NCBI RefSeq assembly: GCF_041146795.1
Contig: NC_135173.1
Coordinates: 57,154,865-57,218,864, forward strand
Direction: 5' to 3'
Length of the DNA stretch: 64,000 nt
Source of the DNA: Maylandia zebra
Lineage: Eukaryota > Chordata > Actinopteri > Cichliformes > Cichlidae
In this document: in pieces, positions 38,947 to 49,527 of the stretch
How positions within the stretch are numbered: the first letter of the stretch is position 1
Layout: each line of letters starts with the position of its first letter
Made by a program: the position numbers and the translations under genes
Notes under the pieces: model-generated
What the model saw: the letters and a program-made list of their open reading frames with translations, nothing else
The model's database searches: none
Told to the model about the DNA's origin: nothing

Positions 38947-39640
38947 AACAGAGGGGTGTATACTTTACAACTGCATGAAGTTAATCAATATAAGTAATAA
39001 ACAAATACAAATACAAAATTAAATAAAGGTAAATGAATTTTTGGGACACGAGGTTTTTACAGACTTCTTGTTCAAGTAAGAAGAAATAATGCTCACATTA
39101 GCTGTCCAAAACACTAAAGAAGTGTTTTTTGTTGGCAAAGTTGATTTATGAAAGTTGAACACATAAACACAGAATAGTGATATAATGAATTTATGGTTAT
39201 TCGTCATTCTTTCACCTATAAAAATCAGCAGTCCACAGTCATTTCATAATCCAAAATCAAATAGTCATTTCTAGAGGCTCTAATAATCTTAGTAACCACA
39301 AGGTTTTCATTTAGTAACAAAGCTAGAATATGATGAATGTGCCATTAAAAAAAAAGAAAAAGACATCAATCCAAAATCAGCGAGAGTACATATTACAGGC
39401 TGAAACATAAAACAGGAAATATGGATTTAGGACTAAATGAAATACTAACTGGAACAGATGAACAGCCATATGTTTCATGAGCACCATGAAAGAAAATGTT
39501 CTATAGTTCAGTACTTTGAGTATAAAAGAAGCTGGAATAAACAGAATTAGCAAAGTAGACATAGCAGGTGGTATTACACCTTATAGTGGAACAAAGCAGC
39601 TTTAAAAATTTGGGCAACAGTGGATATAATTATGTTGTTC

Positions 39641-39700
39641 AACAAATGGACAGTTATTCAAACAAATGGACAGCTATTCAAACAAATGGACAGCTATTCA
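39641..39700. repeat. 20-bp tandem repeat, three copies
   Basis: AACAAATGGACAGCTATTCA is repeated at 39641-39660 (one mismatch), 39661-39680 and 39681-39700. Confidence 0.95.
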
Positions 39701-39853
39701 AAGGCTGTTTTCTTGTATTTCCGTCAGTGTTGATGGTATACTTGCACATAAACCACTATATTGGACACTGATGTCTCACTCCATACCCTGCCACCCACTG
39801 GTCGTTTAATGTTACTATAGATGTATGACGTGTTTCATTGTAATTATTGTTAT

Positions 39854-40001
39854 TTAACCCTGTCATGCATGAATTATGACAATCAATCAGGATTTTGTTT
39901 TTAAAGTATTTTATTCATCTTTACATCCCTAAAGATGAATACAAATTCTTAAGAAAAAAATCCTGATTGAGGTTGTCATACTTCATGCATGAAAGGGTTA
40001 A
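39854..40001. mobile_element. piggyBac-type MITE
   Basis: A 148-bp imperfect palindrome bounded by TTAA (39854-39857 and 39998-40001), with inverted ends CCCTGTCATGCATGAATTAT and CCCTTTCATGCATGAAGTAT. TTAA target sites and CCCT/CCCTTT ends are characteristic of piggyBac-group elements. The whole body folds on itself (ATCAGGATTTT/AAAATCCTGAT; ATTCATCTTTA/TAAAGATGAAT). It has no coding capacity. Confidence 0.85.
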
Positions 40002-41230
40002 GGGCAACTCCAGGGCAGTTGCACAAGTTGTCATCAAGTGCAGAATATAACAAGGTGATGCCCTGTCCCTGCCGTTGTTCTGAATACGCTTCAACCCCCG
40101 AAGCCAGCTCTTTAGTAAGTGTGGATTTGATAGATTTAAGAGTGGAGTGACTACTAGTTACCTCCTGTACATGGATGATTTGAAGATGTACACAAGAAGC
40201 AAGCAAGACATCGACTCACTGATCCACTTCACCAGGATCTCTATTGTGGACATCAGGATGTCACTTGGACTAGATAAGAATTGCCAGAATACACACTAAT
40301 GGTACCAGCTACAAATACCAGGGTATCCTACAGGCAATTGGGAATCATGATGAAAATTAAAGGTCAGCTACAGCCAACTGCCTTGAGAATTATGGAGCAT
40401 CCACAAATACATCAGGAATATGGACCCAGAGATGAGCTATTACAAAAATGTCTTAGGTAGCTGGATGAGATGGAGGAACTATCATGGAAGACATATCATT
40501 GTACCATTCACAAACAGAGGAAGTGGCTGACATTAGGAAATATTACCAGTGGAAGAAAATACAAAAAAGGCTGTGGCCTAAAGAGCAACACAGAGGCTCT
40601 GATAATAGCAGCACCAGAACAGGCCTTAAGCACCAGATCCACAGAGGCAGGAGTCTATCACAGCCAACAGGACCCAAGTTGCAGACTATAATCAAAGGTC
40701 CCCAAGAAACAGTCCAGCACATAGTACCAGGATGTAAGATGCTAGCTTGGACAACATACACTAGACACAAGTGGGAACACACAGCTAAGGGTTTTTGAGA
40801 ACTGTACAGAGCAGAAGACTGTTGTGATAGAGTGGCAATCTCAGTGGACATCAACATAAAATGTAGGAGCACAAGAAAATAGAAGAAAAGAGGAACCGAG
40901 GCCTGAAGAAACAAGTGGAGCAGATGTGAAAGATTAAGTCCAAAGTCTCCCCAGTGGTAACAGGAGCATGAAAAGCGCCAAATCACAAAAACAGTTACCT
41001 CAAGGCGCTTTTTATTGTAAGGTAAAGACCCTACACTGATACAGAGGAAACAATATAAACCCAAATCTTCAAGAGTGGCTCCAGTAGATTCCAGGCACAA
41101 CATCAGAGGCCTCTGCTCAGAAGAGTGAAGTCCTAGGAACACCTAAGATGCTGTGCAATACCTTCAAACTCCCAGGCCTCTGGCAGAGGACCCGAGCTTG
41201 AGGAAGCATGCAATGCACTCATGTTTTCTC
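40002..41230 (+). mobile_element. Decayed R2/R4-type (restriction-like endonuclease) LINE
   Basis: Plus-strand frames give, in order, a reverse-transcriptase box with GDALSL..C (about 40058), LLYMDDLKMYTRSKQDIDSL (about 40160-40215, YMDD active site present) and MSLGLDKNCQN (about 40258), then SWKTYHCTIHKQ, TEALIIAAPEQALSTRSTEA and GPQETVQHIVPGCKMLAW. The last resembles the CCHC-type motif of R2/R4 C-termini, but the first Cys residues are lost. The end reads LQTPRPLAED near 41165. Frameshifts and stops are numerous. A dispersed repeat fragment lies inside (about 40975-41045). It starts right after the MITE. Confidence 0.75.
40975..41045 (+). repeat. Dispersed percomorph repeat fragment
   Basis: AGCGCCAAATCACAAAAACA followed by CCTCAAGGCGCTTTTTATTG. 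A related, more diverged piece lies at 42650-42725 (CACCAAATCACAACAACAGT). This is a common fish repeat; the family was not assigned. Confidence 0.6.
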
Positions 41231-42649
41231 TATAAACAACTAAATTTTCTGGTTTCTTTAGTTAATGTAAACATATAGAGTGAGTAAACAACAGATTCCC
41301 TTTCCTATCATAAATTATGAACCAGATTCAACTCTTTGAGTCATTACAGCATGGTGCTGCAATGGTTGATACTGTAACCTCAAAGCAAGATGGTTCTGGG
41401 AGAGAGTACTGTACGGCTGTCTGTTTGTCTGAAGAAACAATTTTGAGTAATATATTTTATGAATGGTCATGGAGAGAGCTGTACAACACAGTTTTTATTT
41501 TTTTCACTGTGACAGCTTACAACATCACAATGACGCCATAACAGTCTGATGTAATCATATTGTAGCAAAAGCAGGCTGGCGTCAGCAGTAATACAAACAG
41601 CATAAAACATCAAAGCTTTAGCATAGCCCTTGTCCATCAGGGGGCCCTGCACTCTCTGAGTGCTGTTGTTTATAAAGCTACTGTTTTTATCTTCATTATA
41701 TCAGTGTAAAGAGTCAGATTTGGTGTCTATACAATCATTATGATATGTTACAGCTTTGGCAATATTTTGGGGATTTTTCACTCTACTGGTATCCACATAC
41801 CTTATGACAGATATCAACACAGAAGCCATGTAGTGTTATTCAGTTATGAAAAAACAGTGGCTTTATGTATTGTACTGAATTGTATTATAAAACCCTTTGC
41901 ACAGAGGCAATTGTAAGTGTGAGTATTTTAAAAATGTGACAGTTAAGTGAGATTTCCGCTAAGCTAAGAAATAGCACATAGTTTTAATTTCAATCTTTTG
42001 CCCCTTGTCCTGTAATTTTTTTTAATGTTTAGCAAGTAGACCTAAACTGATTTTAGTAAACACAGATACTCAATAAAGAAATAAATGATATTAAAATGTA
42101 CAGTGAATGTACATTTTATTATTATTATTTTTCTTATTAATTGATATATGCGCACATGATGACTGACATTTACTTTTGGTACTTTGTACTAAGCTGTACA
42201 TGAAAGATTTTGAAGCAGAAATTAAATCTTGCCTATTTCTAACTCTATAGCTTTACTCTTAGACTCTACTGTTGCTTTGATTCACAGTTACAAATAATCT
42301 GTATTTTTCTTATACTGGGCCTTTGTGATACACCTCAGTTCATTATCTGGTATAAACGGGACATTTGAGTTTTCTAAATTTTAAGCCAATTTTCTTCTCC
42401 CACTCTCAAACAGATGCTCTGAAAAGCAAGTGGGTGTGGCTCCTTTGCCTCAACAGTGAACTCACCATATTATGGATATCATAATTTGGCATAATAAAAA
42501 TTAAAGAACAGAAAATAAATCTGAAAAGAAAAACTGTCTTTGGATTACAATAGCTGTACACATACTGATCTGAGAATCTGAAACTTTGCCCATGTTTAGT
42601 ATGACCATCTGCTACTGTAACAGTTATGATATGTGTTATGAATATTGAA

Positions 42650-42725
42650 TCTAATTCAGTTCAGTTCAGTTTTATATACCACCAAATCACAACAACAGTT
42701 GCCTTAAGGTTCATTATATTGTGTA
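42650..42725 (+). repeat. Dispersed percomorph repeat fragment
   Basis: TTCAGTTCAGTTTTATATA and CAAATCACAACAACAGTTGC match the repeat at 40975-41045, with more substitutions. Confidence 0.5.
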
Positions 42726-42869
42726 GTGGAGGGAAACGGGACAAAAGATGAGGGGGGGGGGGGGTAACCAGAGATTAATAATAACAGACATAATTTATAA
42801 CCAAGAACTTATTAATTAATTAACTAAGAGGTCCTCTTTAATATAGCTTTAGCTTTGTTTATGGAAGAC

Positions 42870-43085
42870 TTGCTCAAAAGGTAGAGTGGTAGTCTACCAA
42901 TTAAAAGGGCAGAGGCCTCCAGTCCCCAGACTGAGCCATACTTGGGCAAGGTACTCAACCATCAGAGTGTGTGTATGTGTGAATGTTAGAAAGCAATTAG
43001 GCATAGATAAATTACCCTACAGTAGAAAGTGCTTTGAGTGTTCAACTGGGTAGAAGGCCACTATTGAAACACAAATCCATTTACA
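42870..43085 (+). mobile_element. Degenerate tRNA-derived SINE
   Basis: An A-box-like AGGTAGAGTGGTAGTCTACC region, a decayed B-box, CTTGGGCAAGGTACTCAACC and AGTGCTTTGAGTG follow the order seen in the clearer SINE at 48936-49258. It lies 0.3 kb upstream of KMT5A. Confidence 0.55.
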
Positions 43086-43363
43086 AACTTACAGTCTGCA
43101 CTGGTGCCCTCTGAGTGTTGATAATACAGTACCTACACAGGCTTACTGCGTTAAAATACCAGTTAATTTTAAAAAATAAGACAACATGGAAGCCTGGAAG
43201 TGTTGGTTTGTTTTGCGCGGCAGACACTAAAGGTATCGAAATTTTGGCTAATAAAACCAGAGAAAACGTAAAGACAAAACACACAATAATTGTACTGTCG
43301 CTGTGGACCTGCAGGGGGCGCCGGAGCTCCTCCACACCTCTCCTTCATTTACAAGCAGACAGG

Positions 43364-43402
43364 AAGATGGCGGAGCGGAGCTGTGGAGGCTGTATTGGCT
43401 GA
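43364..43402 (+). promoter_or_regulatory. kmt5a: TISU/YY1-like start site and 11-codon uORF of KMT5A
   Basis: GGAAGATGGCGGAG (43362-43375) matches the TISU/YY1 consensus SAASATGGCGGC closely. Its ATG (43367) opens MAERSCGGCIG and stops at 43402, 180 bases before the main ATG (43583). Established: YY1/TISU motifs mark start sites of TATA-less genes and allow initiation on short leaders. Inference: translation of this uORF may limit KMT5A output. Confidence 0.6.
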
Positions 43403-43582
43403 GCTGCTGTAGGTTTAAATGCAACAGAAGGGCACGCAGTCACCGTGGAAGCGGCCGACGTGAAGGGACATCTTTCCCTTGTAGGAGCAGGGCGAGGTTA
43501 GCCTTTTACTGGATTTTCTGTTCGTGTTTTTCTCTAATCGAGAGGAGAGTGCCGAGCGAGGAGCAACGAAAACAAGTCGGAC

Positions 43583-46500
43583 ATGAACGGGGTAAGTTTG
43601 CTTGTTTGGTCATCGCCGTCGAGCCTAACTGTGGTTAAATACAGAGAGCTAGCTAAAGTGGGATAACTCTTGAGACTAAGGTGCTTGTCGGTGGAAATGT
43701 GTTTAGTTAATACTTGTAGCCCAGTTGGGTAGCATTTTTTTCTGTAAGTTAGTGTCGTTAGACTCGCTACAGAGGTGCTGTTTTGTTGGGGAGTGCTTGT
43801 TTTGGCTACTGAAAGCTACATGCATGTGTCAGGCAGCCGAGGACACGGCAGCATTTTCTGATGTTAGAAGAGATCGAAATACGTGCATTTGTATTTCTAT
43901 TTTTGAGCGGGGTTTATAGATTAAAATCAGTTCCGTGGTTTGGTTTGAATGGATGTGATCGGGAGATAATGAGTCAGGAGGCCTATCTGTGCCTTGACTC
44001 TGGATTTAAAGGGGCTGACTGGGGAGTGTAGGTGGGTGTGGATCCAGCGTGGTCCCCTTTTCCAGGCCCCACCCACAACACTGGTGGAAAGTAGCGACTG
44101 TTTTGTACTGAATGAAATGATAAGATTGAGGAGAGCTATTAAGGAATCAATGAATATAGAAAAATAATTACACGCATATGTAAATAAATGTGTGTGACAA
44201 ATTAAAGGAAAAGCTGAACCTCCTACCTCTACAACGAGGCGATCCGCTGCGCGTGTCATGCTTTGGGGCCATTTATGATGGATTTGTTTAGCTACACTTC
44301 TTCTCGACAGAGGATAAGATCACTCAAGTGTCTCACCAGAAAGAGAGCACCAATTTGTTTATTTGGTAGTTCAATGAAAGGCTTCAGTTAAGAGTAATGA
44401 AAAAATGCGTTGACTTCTGCAGTTTTGTCTTGTTATACAATATTGGAAATTTCTTTAAAAAACTAACAAAACACTAAATTTTCGGAAATATTTGTGGGTG
44501 TTTTCTTGTTTGTTTGTTTTTGTACTACTCTGAACACTAATGTGGCCCTCGAATGAGATGACAGTACCAGCAGTGACCCACAGCTCATTTAAGTTTGAGA
44601 CCCCTGCTCTAAATGAGCACAAAGTTACTGTGAGTGATCACCTTCGTCCTATGTTGAAACATTCTGCCCTGATAAGAATGCTAATTTCCAGGATGACAAT
44701 GCTTCTGTCCTGAGGGTACAAGGTTCACTGAAGGGTTTATTTAGGATGAAAGTCATGTGGGTCATATCTTTTGGGTTTCACAGTCTTCAGATCCCAAGTT
44801 AATCGAATACCTGTTTGTGATTTGGGTCAGACCTATGAGAGTTCTCTCTAAATATTAAATGAATACATTTCTTTTAGAAAACTATCTATCATTTGGCACC
44901 CATCTTGATATTTTATTATAATGATTATAATATTGTCTTTCCTGTGTGTATTCTAGTGTTTAGACATTTCATTTACATTTAATATGCAAATCAAGCTCTA
45001 GATTTTCAAGTGAAGTAGTTTAATAGAATTACCACAAAACACACCCCAATCTGACTGTTTTCACCGTGACAAAGTAAAAGCGGCTGTTGATCTTATCCCT
45101 TCCTGTTGATTGCATCATTTCAGCTTCATTCCTACAGAAGAAAACAAGCTACATCTTATCAACAAATTATCTAGAGAGTGATCAAGCTTTCTCTCCTTTC
45201 ACAGGACACTGTATGCAACAGCCATTCATTCGCCCTCTTAAGCTGCACCAACTCCATATCATCAGTTCAAGATGAAAAGCCCACCATCAGGTTGACACAG
45301 GAAGGAAAGTGCTCTCCAGTTTTGTCCTTGCAGAATGATGTCCAGAAGCCAGGAGAAGGTGAGTATGTTTACTCCAGTTCTTCAGTTTGATCGCTAGCAG
45401 AGGAGAGCTGGTTGAACAGTCCATGGGACAGTAACTGAATCCCTGTTAATATATATATCATGTAAGAATTTCCAGTGAGAGAAACTAGAAGCACAAGATT
45501 TGTCTGAATCTTAAGGATGATGTTTCTCTCCATTCACTCTCAGGAAAGACAATGAATACCATCAGCACTCCAACGAAAGACCCAAAGGCAGCTTTCACAG
45601 AGATGGAGAACAGCTACAGCCAGTGTTCACCCTGCTGGTCTGATGAACAGCCATCACCTCTGCAGCTCCACTGCACCGAAGCCTACCTTTGTTCTCATCC
45701 TGAACTCTCCCTTCCCCTCAGCAATGGCTTAACTCATACTCCCCTACATGCCAATAATGGCGGCGCTCTCCATGGCCTCCAGAGGAGGGGAGCCCGGGTC
45801 AAGGTCATAGGAAAGAAATCCACTCGAAGAATGTATGTGTTGATTACTGGTGCATTTTTACGACCTTTCCTCATGGTACATGCAGAAGAGTGTGCCCTCA
45901 TGCTGCCTTTTGTATACAGGAACCATACATAGTATAAATGTCATGTTCATACCCCAGATACCATGTATGGATAAGGTGGTCTGATTAGGTTTTGGAGCAC
46001 CTTTGTAAGTGAATTTATATCTTAATTACTACATTTTCTTGTAAACACGTTAACACACAAGAGCTACACACATGGACACTATATAAGGAATATAGTTATA
46101 GTCTGAACTCTTTTGCATAATGTATTATATGTGTTTTTGGTGACTAACTTGGACATAATGTTAGACTTTTAAAATATTTGGTCTAAATCTTCCAGTGCTT
46201 TCTTGACTAGTGGTAAGCCAACTAGCTGTGACTTAGTTACTTAGAATATATGTGGTAAGTTTTAGTCTGGTAATGTTGGTTGATGAAGAAATGTAAAAAT
46301 TGACAGTTAAATTACTAAATCAGCCCTGGTAGCTTGGATGAACGAGCCAGTCTTATCCACTCAAGGGAAATTTTGCTACAGAAAATCCTAGACATTACAG
46401 TTGAAGAGCCTACAAGGACTTGGCTAACCTTAGTTAGAAGAATGTTGGCTCAAGGTCAGATTTGATCTCAAAAGCCAAGTGATCCATTAATAAACTGAAT

Positions 46501-49500
46501 GTCTGTTGACTGTAGTTTTTCACTGACAGCCAAATTTCTGTTTGGCTAGATGGGCTTAATTTGATTAAACAGACTTTCTTCTGGCTAATCTTGATTAATA
46601 GACTAGTGTTTAATAGTATAATATTATACTATAATATTATATTATATAATAACAAGTTAAACCATCACCACCGAGTGTCTAAATGTGGTTAGGGGAAGGC
46701 TTTTCAGTTGGAAGGTCAGTAGTTTGATCCTTGGTCCTCTAAATCCAAAGAAAACTTTTTTCCCTTTTTGGCCTGAATGAATATGGCACCTATCCATGAA
46801 GGAGTTCAAATGCCTCTTGGTAATAAATGGTGCAGTGCTGTAATAGCCTATCATTAGGCTGAATGGGTATAATAGTTGTTGATGTTGCAATGTGTTTATT
46901 TACTATAGGGCAGGAGGGGAAAATTCCCAAAACCGGAAAGTTACTGACTTCTATCCAGTAAGACGAAGTTCAAGAAAAAGTAAAACGGAGCTCAAGGTAA
47001 GAAAAAAGTCTATTTCATAATGTACTACAACATATGTTATAGGTAGTTAGGCATAGGTGTTCATATTATTCGATATTGAAGTGGTTTTATTTGGAGAAGT
47101 GGGAAAAGTATGGGTCTTATTAAAGTGTTTTCCCTCAGCCAAAACCTGTTTTGTCTTTGTGACAATTATGTGCAACTCCCACCCCCACTCCACACTTTGA
47201 CACAAGAGCAGGTCTGAATTGTTTGTGGTGTCACTGAATATCAGAGTAAGGGCTGAAAATAGCTGATATAAAAAATGTTTTTAAATGTATACAAATCACC
47301 ATTAGAAGATATTCTCTACAAAAGCATATCTGAATATGAGTGTTTAGTACCTGTAGGTAAGATGCAACATACCAGAATCTGCTTTTAGTTTATAGTGTAC
47401 CTGTATTTGTAGGCTATGGCTGGATACATTATGATGATATAGCCTTTTTGTGTGTGTTTGTTAGTTCTTGTTTTTTCGGTTGATCAAAATTTGTGAACAA
47501 TAACTGTCAAGCAGAACAGGAAGTTGGAGTCAGAAGACCTTAACTGATTGGTTCTCAGACTGATGAAAGTGTCACTGCTAAGTAAAAATTTTCTCGAATG
47601 GAAAATTCTGGTGGACAGTTTCCACAAGTGCAGATTTTCTAAGAGTAGATAAAGTTCAAAGGTGGAGTTTTGACCTTAGCTGTATCTTTAAGAATGCTCA
47701 TGACAAAAGCTTTGTCCTAACATATACTCTCATAGCATGTTTAGTATTGCCAAAAACATTGTCTTTATGTTTGCACTTGTGTGGTGCTCTGACTGTGTTT
47801 GAGGGAAATATACTTTTTATTAATAATGTGGATGTACCGTGGGGGTAATAGTTATCTGAGCCCTGCTTAAATTATAAGTTTGCTCACCTACAAAATGAAC
47901 AGTTTCTAATTTTTATGGTGGTTTTGTTTTAATGGAGAGAGACTTAATATTTATCAAAAACATAAAAAAAAAAAATTGATTTCCGTTGATTTGTTATGGA
48001 ATGAAAGTATTTGATCCCCAAGCAAAAGATGAGTTGGCACTTGATAGAGAAACCCTTGTTCGCAAGCACTGCGAGAGATCTGGGGGTTAAATAACTATTA
48101 CCCCCGCTGCATGACTCTGTGTATGAAGAGAAATCTGGTCTGGCCTGTTTCATGTTCCATTTTGTTACCAGTGCGAAGAAAAGAAGCTCATAGACGATCT
48201 CATTACAAGTGGAATAGAGGAAGGAATGGAGGTACGTTGAATTTTCTTTGTTTCTTCTTTCTTCATCTGAAGGAAAAATCTTATTGTCATTGTAAATGAG
48301 GATTTACTGTAGACCTTTAAAAAATCCTTACATTTTACTCAGTCATGTTCTCATACAAAAATGTCTTATTTTAAGAATTAATTTGAATATGAAGCCCGCA
48401 AAAAGGCTCAGAGTGACCAAATTCAAATTGTACATTGTTCATATGTTTACTGAAGAACCTTTACTTTGCCAAGCTGTGTCATCACAGAAAGCCTCTTGTA
48501 CTGTTTTTGTAGGTGCAATACATAGAAGGAAAAGGGAGAGCGGTGTTTGCCACTCGGTGTTTCCAGAAAGGCGATTATGTGGTGGAATATCACGGAGACC
48601 TGCTACAGATCACCGATGCTAAAAAGAGAGAAGCCGAATATGCTCAAAATCCAGCAACCGGCTGCTACATGTACTACTTCCAGTACCTCTGCAAAACATA
48701 CTGGTAGGAAGAAAAGACTTCTCTGGGATTCTATGAACACTCATTGGACATTTTGGAATTTGTGTTATATTAAGTTATGAAACCAAAGCCACCAGTTTGA
48801 TAGGACAAATTATTAATTTCAATTTTTTTGTTTTATTCTTTTAATGAAAATGAAACATTAGCATAGCAGTTAATATGGTCACTGAAAACAATTCAGTATT
48901 TAATGTGAAAATGTAAATGCTGTCTTGCGAACATATTGTGTATGTGGGACGATTGTGGCTCAAGAGTTGGGAGTTCGCCTTGTAATCGGAAGGTTGCCGG
49001 TTCGAGCCCCGGCTTGGACAGTCTCGGTCGTTGTGTCCTTGGGCAAGACACTTCACCCGTTGCCTACTGGGGGTGGTCAGAGGGCCCGGTGGCACCAGTG
49101 TCCGGCAGCCTCGCCTCTGTCAGTGCGCTGTGGCTGTGGCTACAATGTAGCTGCCATCACCAGTGTGTGTGTGAATGGGTGGATGACTGGATATGTAAAG
49201 CGCTTTGGGGTCCTTAGGGACTAGTAAAGCGCTATATAAATACAGGCCATTTACCATGTATATTAAACAACCTCTAATACGAACACCAATGTAAATGTAT
49301 GTGTTTCTGCCAACAGTGTGGATGCTACAAAAGAGACTGGTCGAATGGGTAGGTTGATAAATCACAGTAAAAATGGGAACTGCCAAACCAAACTCCACGA
49401 CATCAACGGTGTCCCTCACCTCATTCTCATCGCCTCTCGAAATATTGACGATGGCGAGGAGCTGCTTTATGACTATGGAGACCGCAGCAAAGCTTCCATC

Positions 49501-49527
49501 GCTGCTCACCCCTGGCTTAAATATTGA
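43583..49527 (+). CDS. kmt5a: Histone H4 lysine-20 N-methyltransferase KMT5A (SETD8/PR-Set7)
   Basis: Monomethylates H4K20 on nucleosomes, needed for chromatin compaction and cell-cycle progression. Coding exons: 43583-43591 (only MNG), 45205-45358, 45544-45832, 46909-46996, 48172-48231, 48513-48703, 49317-49527 (stop TGA); 333 codons, all phases agree. The N-terminal exons are poorly conserved. Exon 4 carries RKVTDFYPVRR, the PIP degron that in human recruits PCNA and CRL4-Cdt2 for S-phase destruction. The SET domain spans exons 5-7, with GKGRAVFATRCFQKGDYVVE, CYMYYFQYLCKTYC, RLINHSKNGNCQTKLHD and GEELLYDYGDRSKAS, ending HPWLKY. Human has NHSKCGNC where this has NHSKNGNC. A SINE sits just before the last exon. 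The start at MNG is the only in-frame ATG before donor 43592; alternative first exons cannot be excluded. Divergent from SBNO1. Confidence 0.93.
46640..46880 (+). repeat. Possible highly degenerate SINE
   Basis: GAAGGTCAGTAGTTTGATCC near 46700 resembles a B-box region, and TGGTGCAGTGCTGTAATAG follows. It lies in the KMT5A intron before exon 46909. Weak evidence. Confidence 0.3.
47841..48105. mobile_element. Short inverted-terminal-repeat element (MITE-like)
   Basis: GGGGGTAATAGTTATCTGAG at the left end and CCCCCAACTATT-type sequence at the right (minus strand reads GGGGGTAATAGTTATTTAAC) form terminal inverted repeats of about 16-20 bp. Inside are TGCTCACCTACAAAATGAAC and AGTATTTGATCCCCAAGC, motifs common to nonautonomous fish DNA elements. 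The right end is 67 bp from KMT5A exon 48172. No target duplication was recognised. Confidence 0.65.
48936..49258 (+). mobile_element. tRNA-derived SINE, AFC-like
   Basis: The tRNA-like head has an A-box region (GTGGCTCAAGAGTTGGGAG) and a perfect B-box-like GGTTCGAGCCC. A body with GGGCAAGACACTTCACCCGT follows, and the tail is AAAGCGCTATATAAATACAG. This closely resembles the AFC SINEs of African cichlids as I know them. It is plus-oriented like KMT5A, in its last intron, ending about 58 bp before exon 49317. It is well preserved, hence probably young. Confidence 0.85.

Larger units (their letters stand above)
38641..43363. other. SBNO1/KMT5A divergent intergenic region
   Basis: About 4.7 kb between the two promoters. 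It contains an L2-tail scrap near 38,897-38,946, a 20-bp tandem repeat, a piggyBac-type MITE, an R2/R4-type LINE relic, dispersed repeat fragments and a degenerate SINE. From 41,240 to 42,640 I see AT-rich DNA without recognisable features. Confidence 0.6.

Noticed and set aside
40543-41142. 199-codon minus-strand frame with apolar segments
   Set aside because: It is the antisense of the R2/R4-type LINE relic and has no gene context.
43927-44259. 110-codon minus-strand frame after KMT5A exon 1
   Set aside because: Intronic, antisense, no splice or domain support.
45087-45275. Plus-strand frame overlapping KMT5A exon 2
   Set aside because: Wrong frame; the phase-0 reading DTVCNSHSF fits both neighbouring exons.
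48936-49010. Possible functional tRNA gene
   Set aside because: The tRNA-like head lacks a paired acceptor stem and continues into a SINE body and tail.
48841-49224. Open frames of 84-129 codons on both strands
   Set aside because: They are translations of the tRNA-derived SINE.
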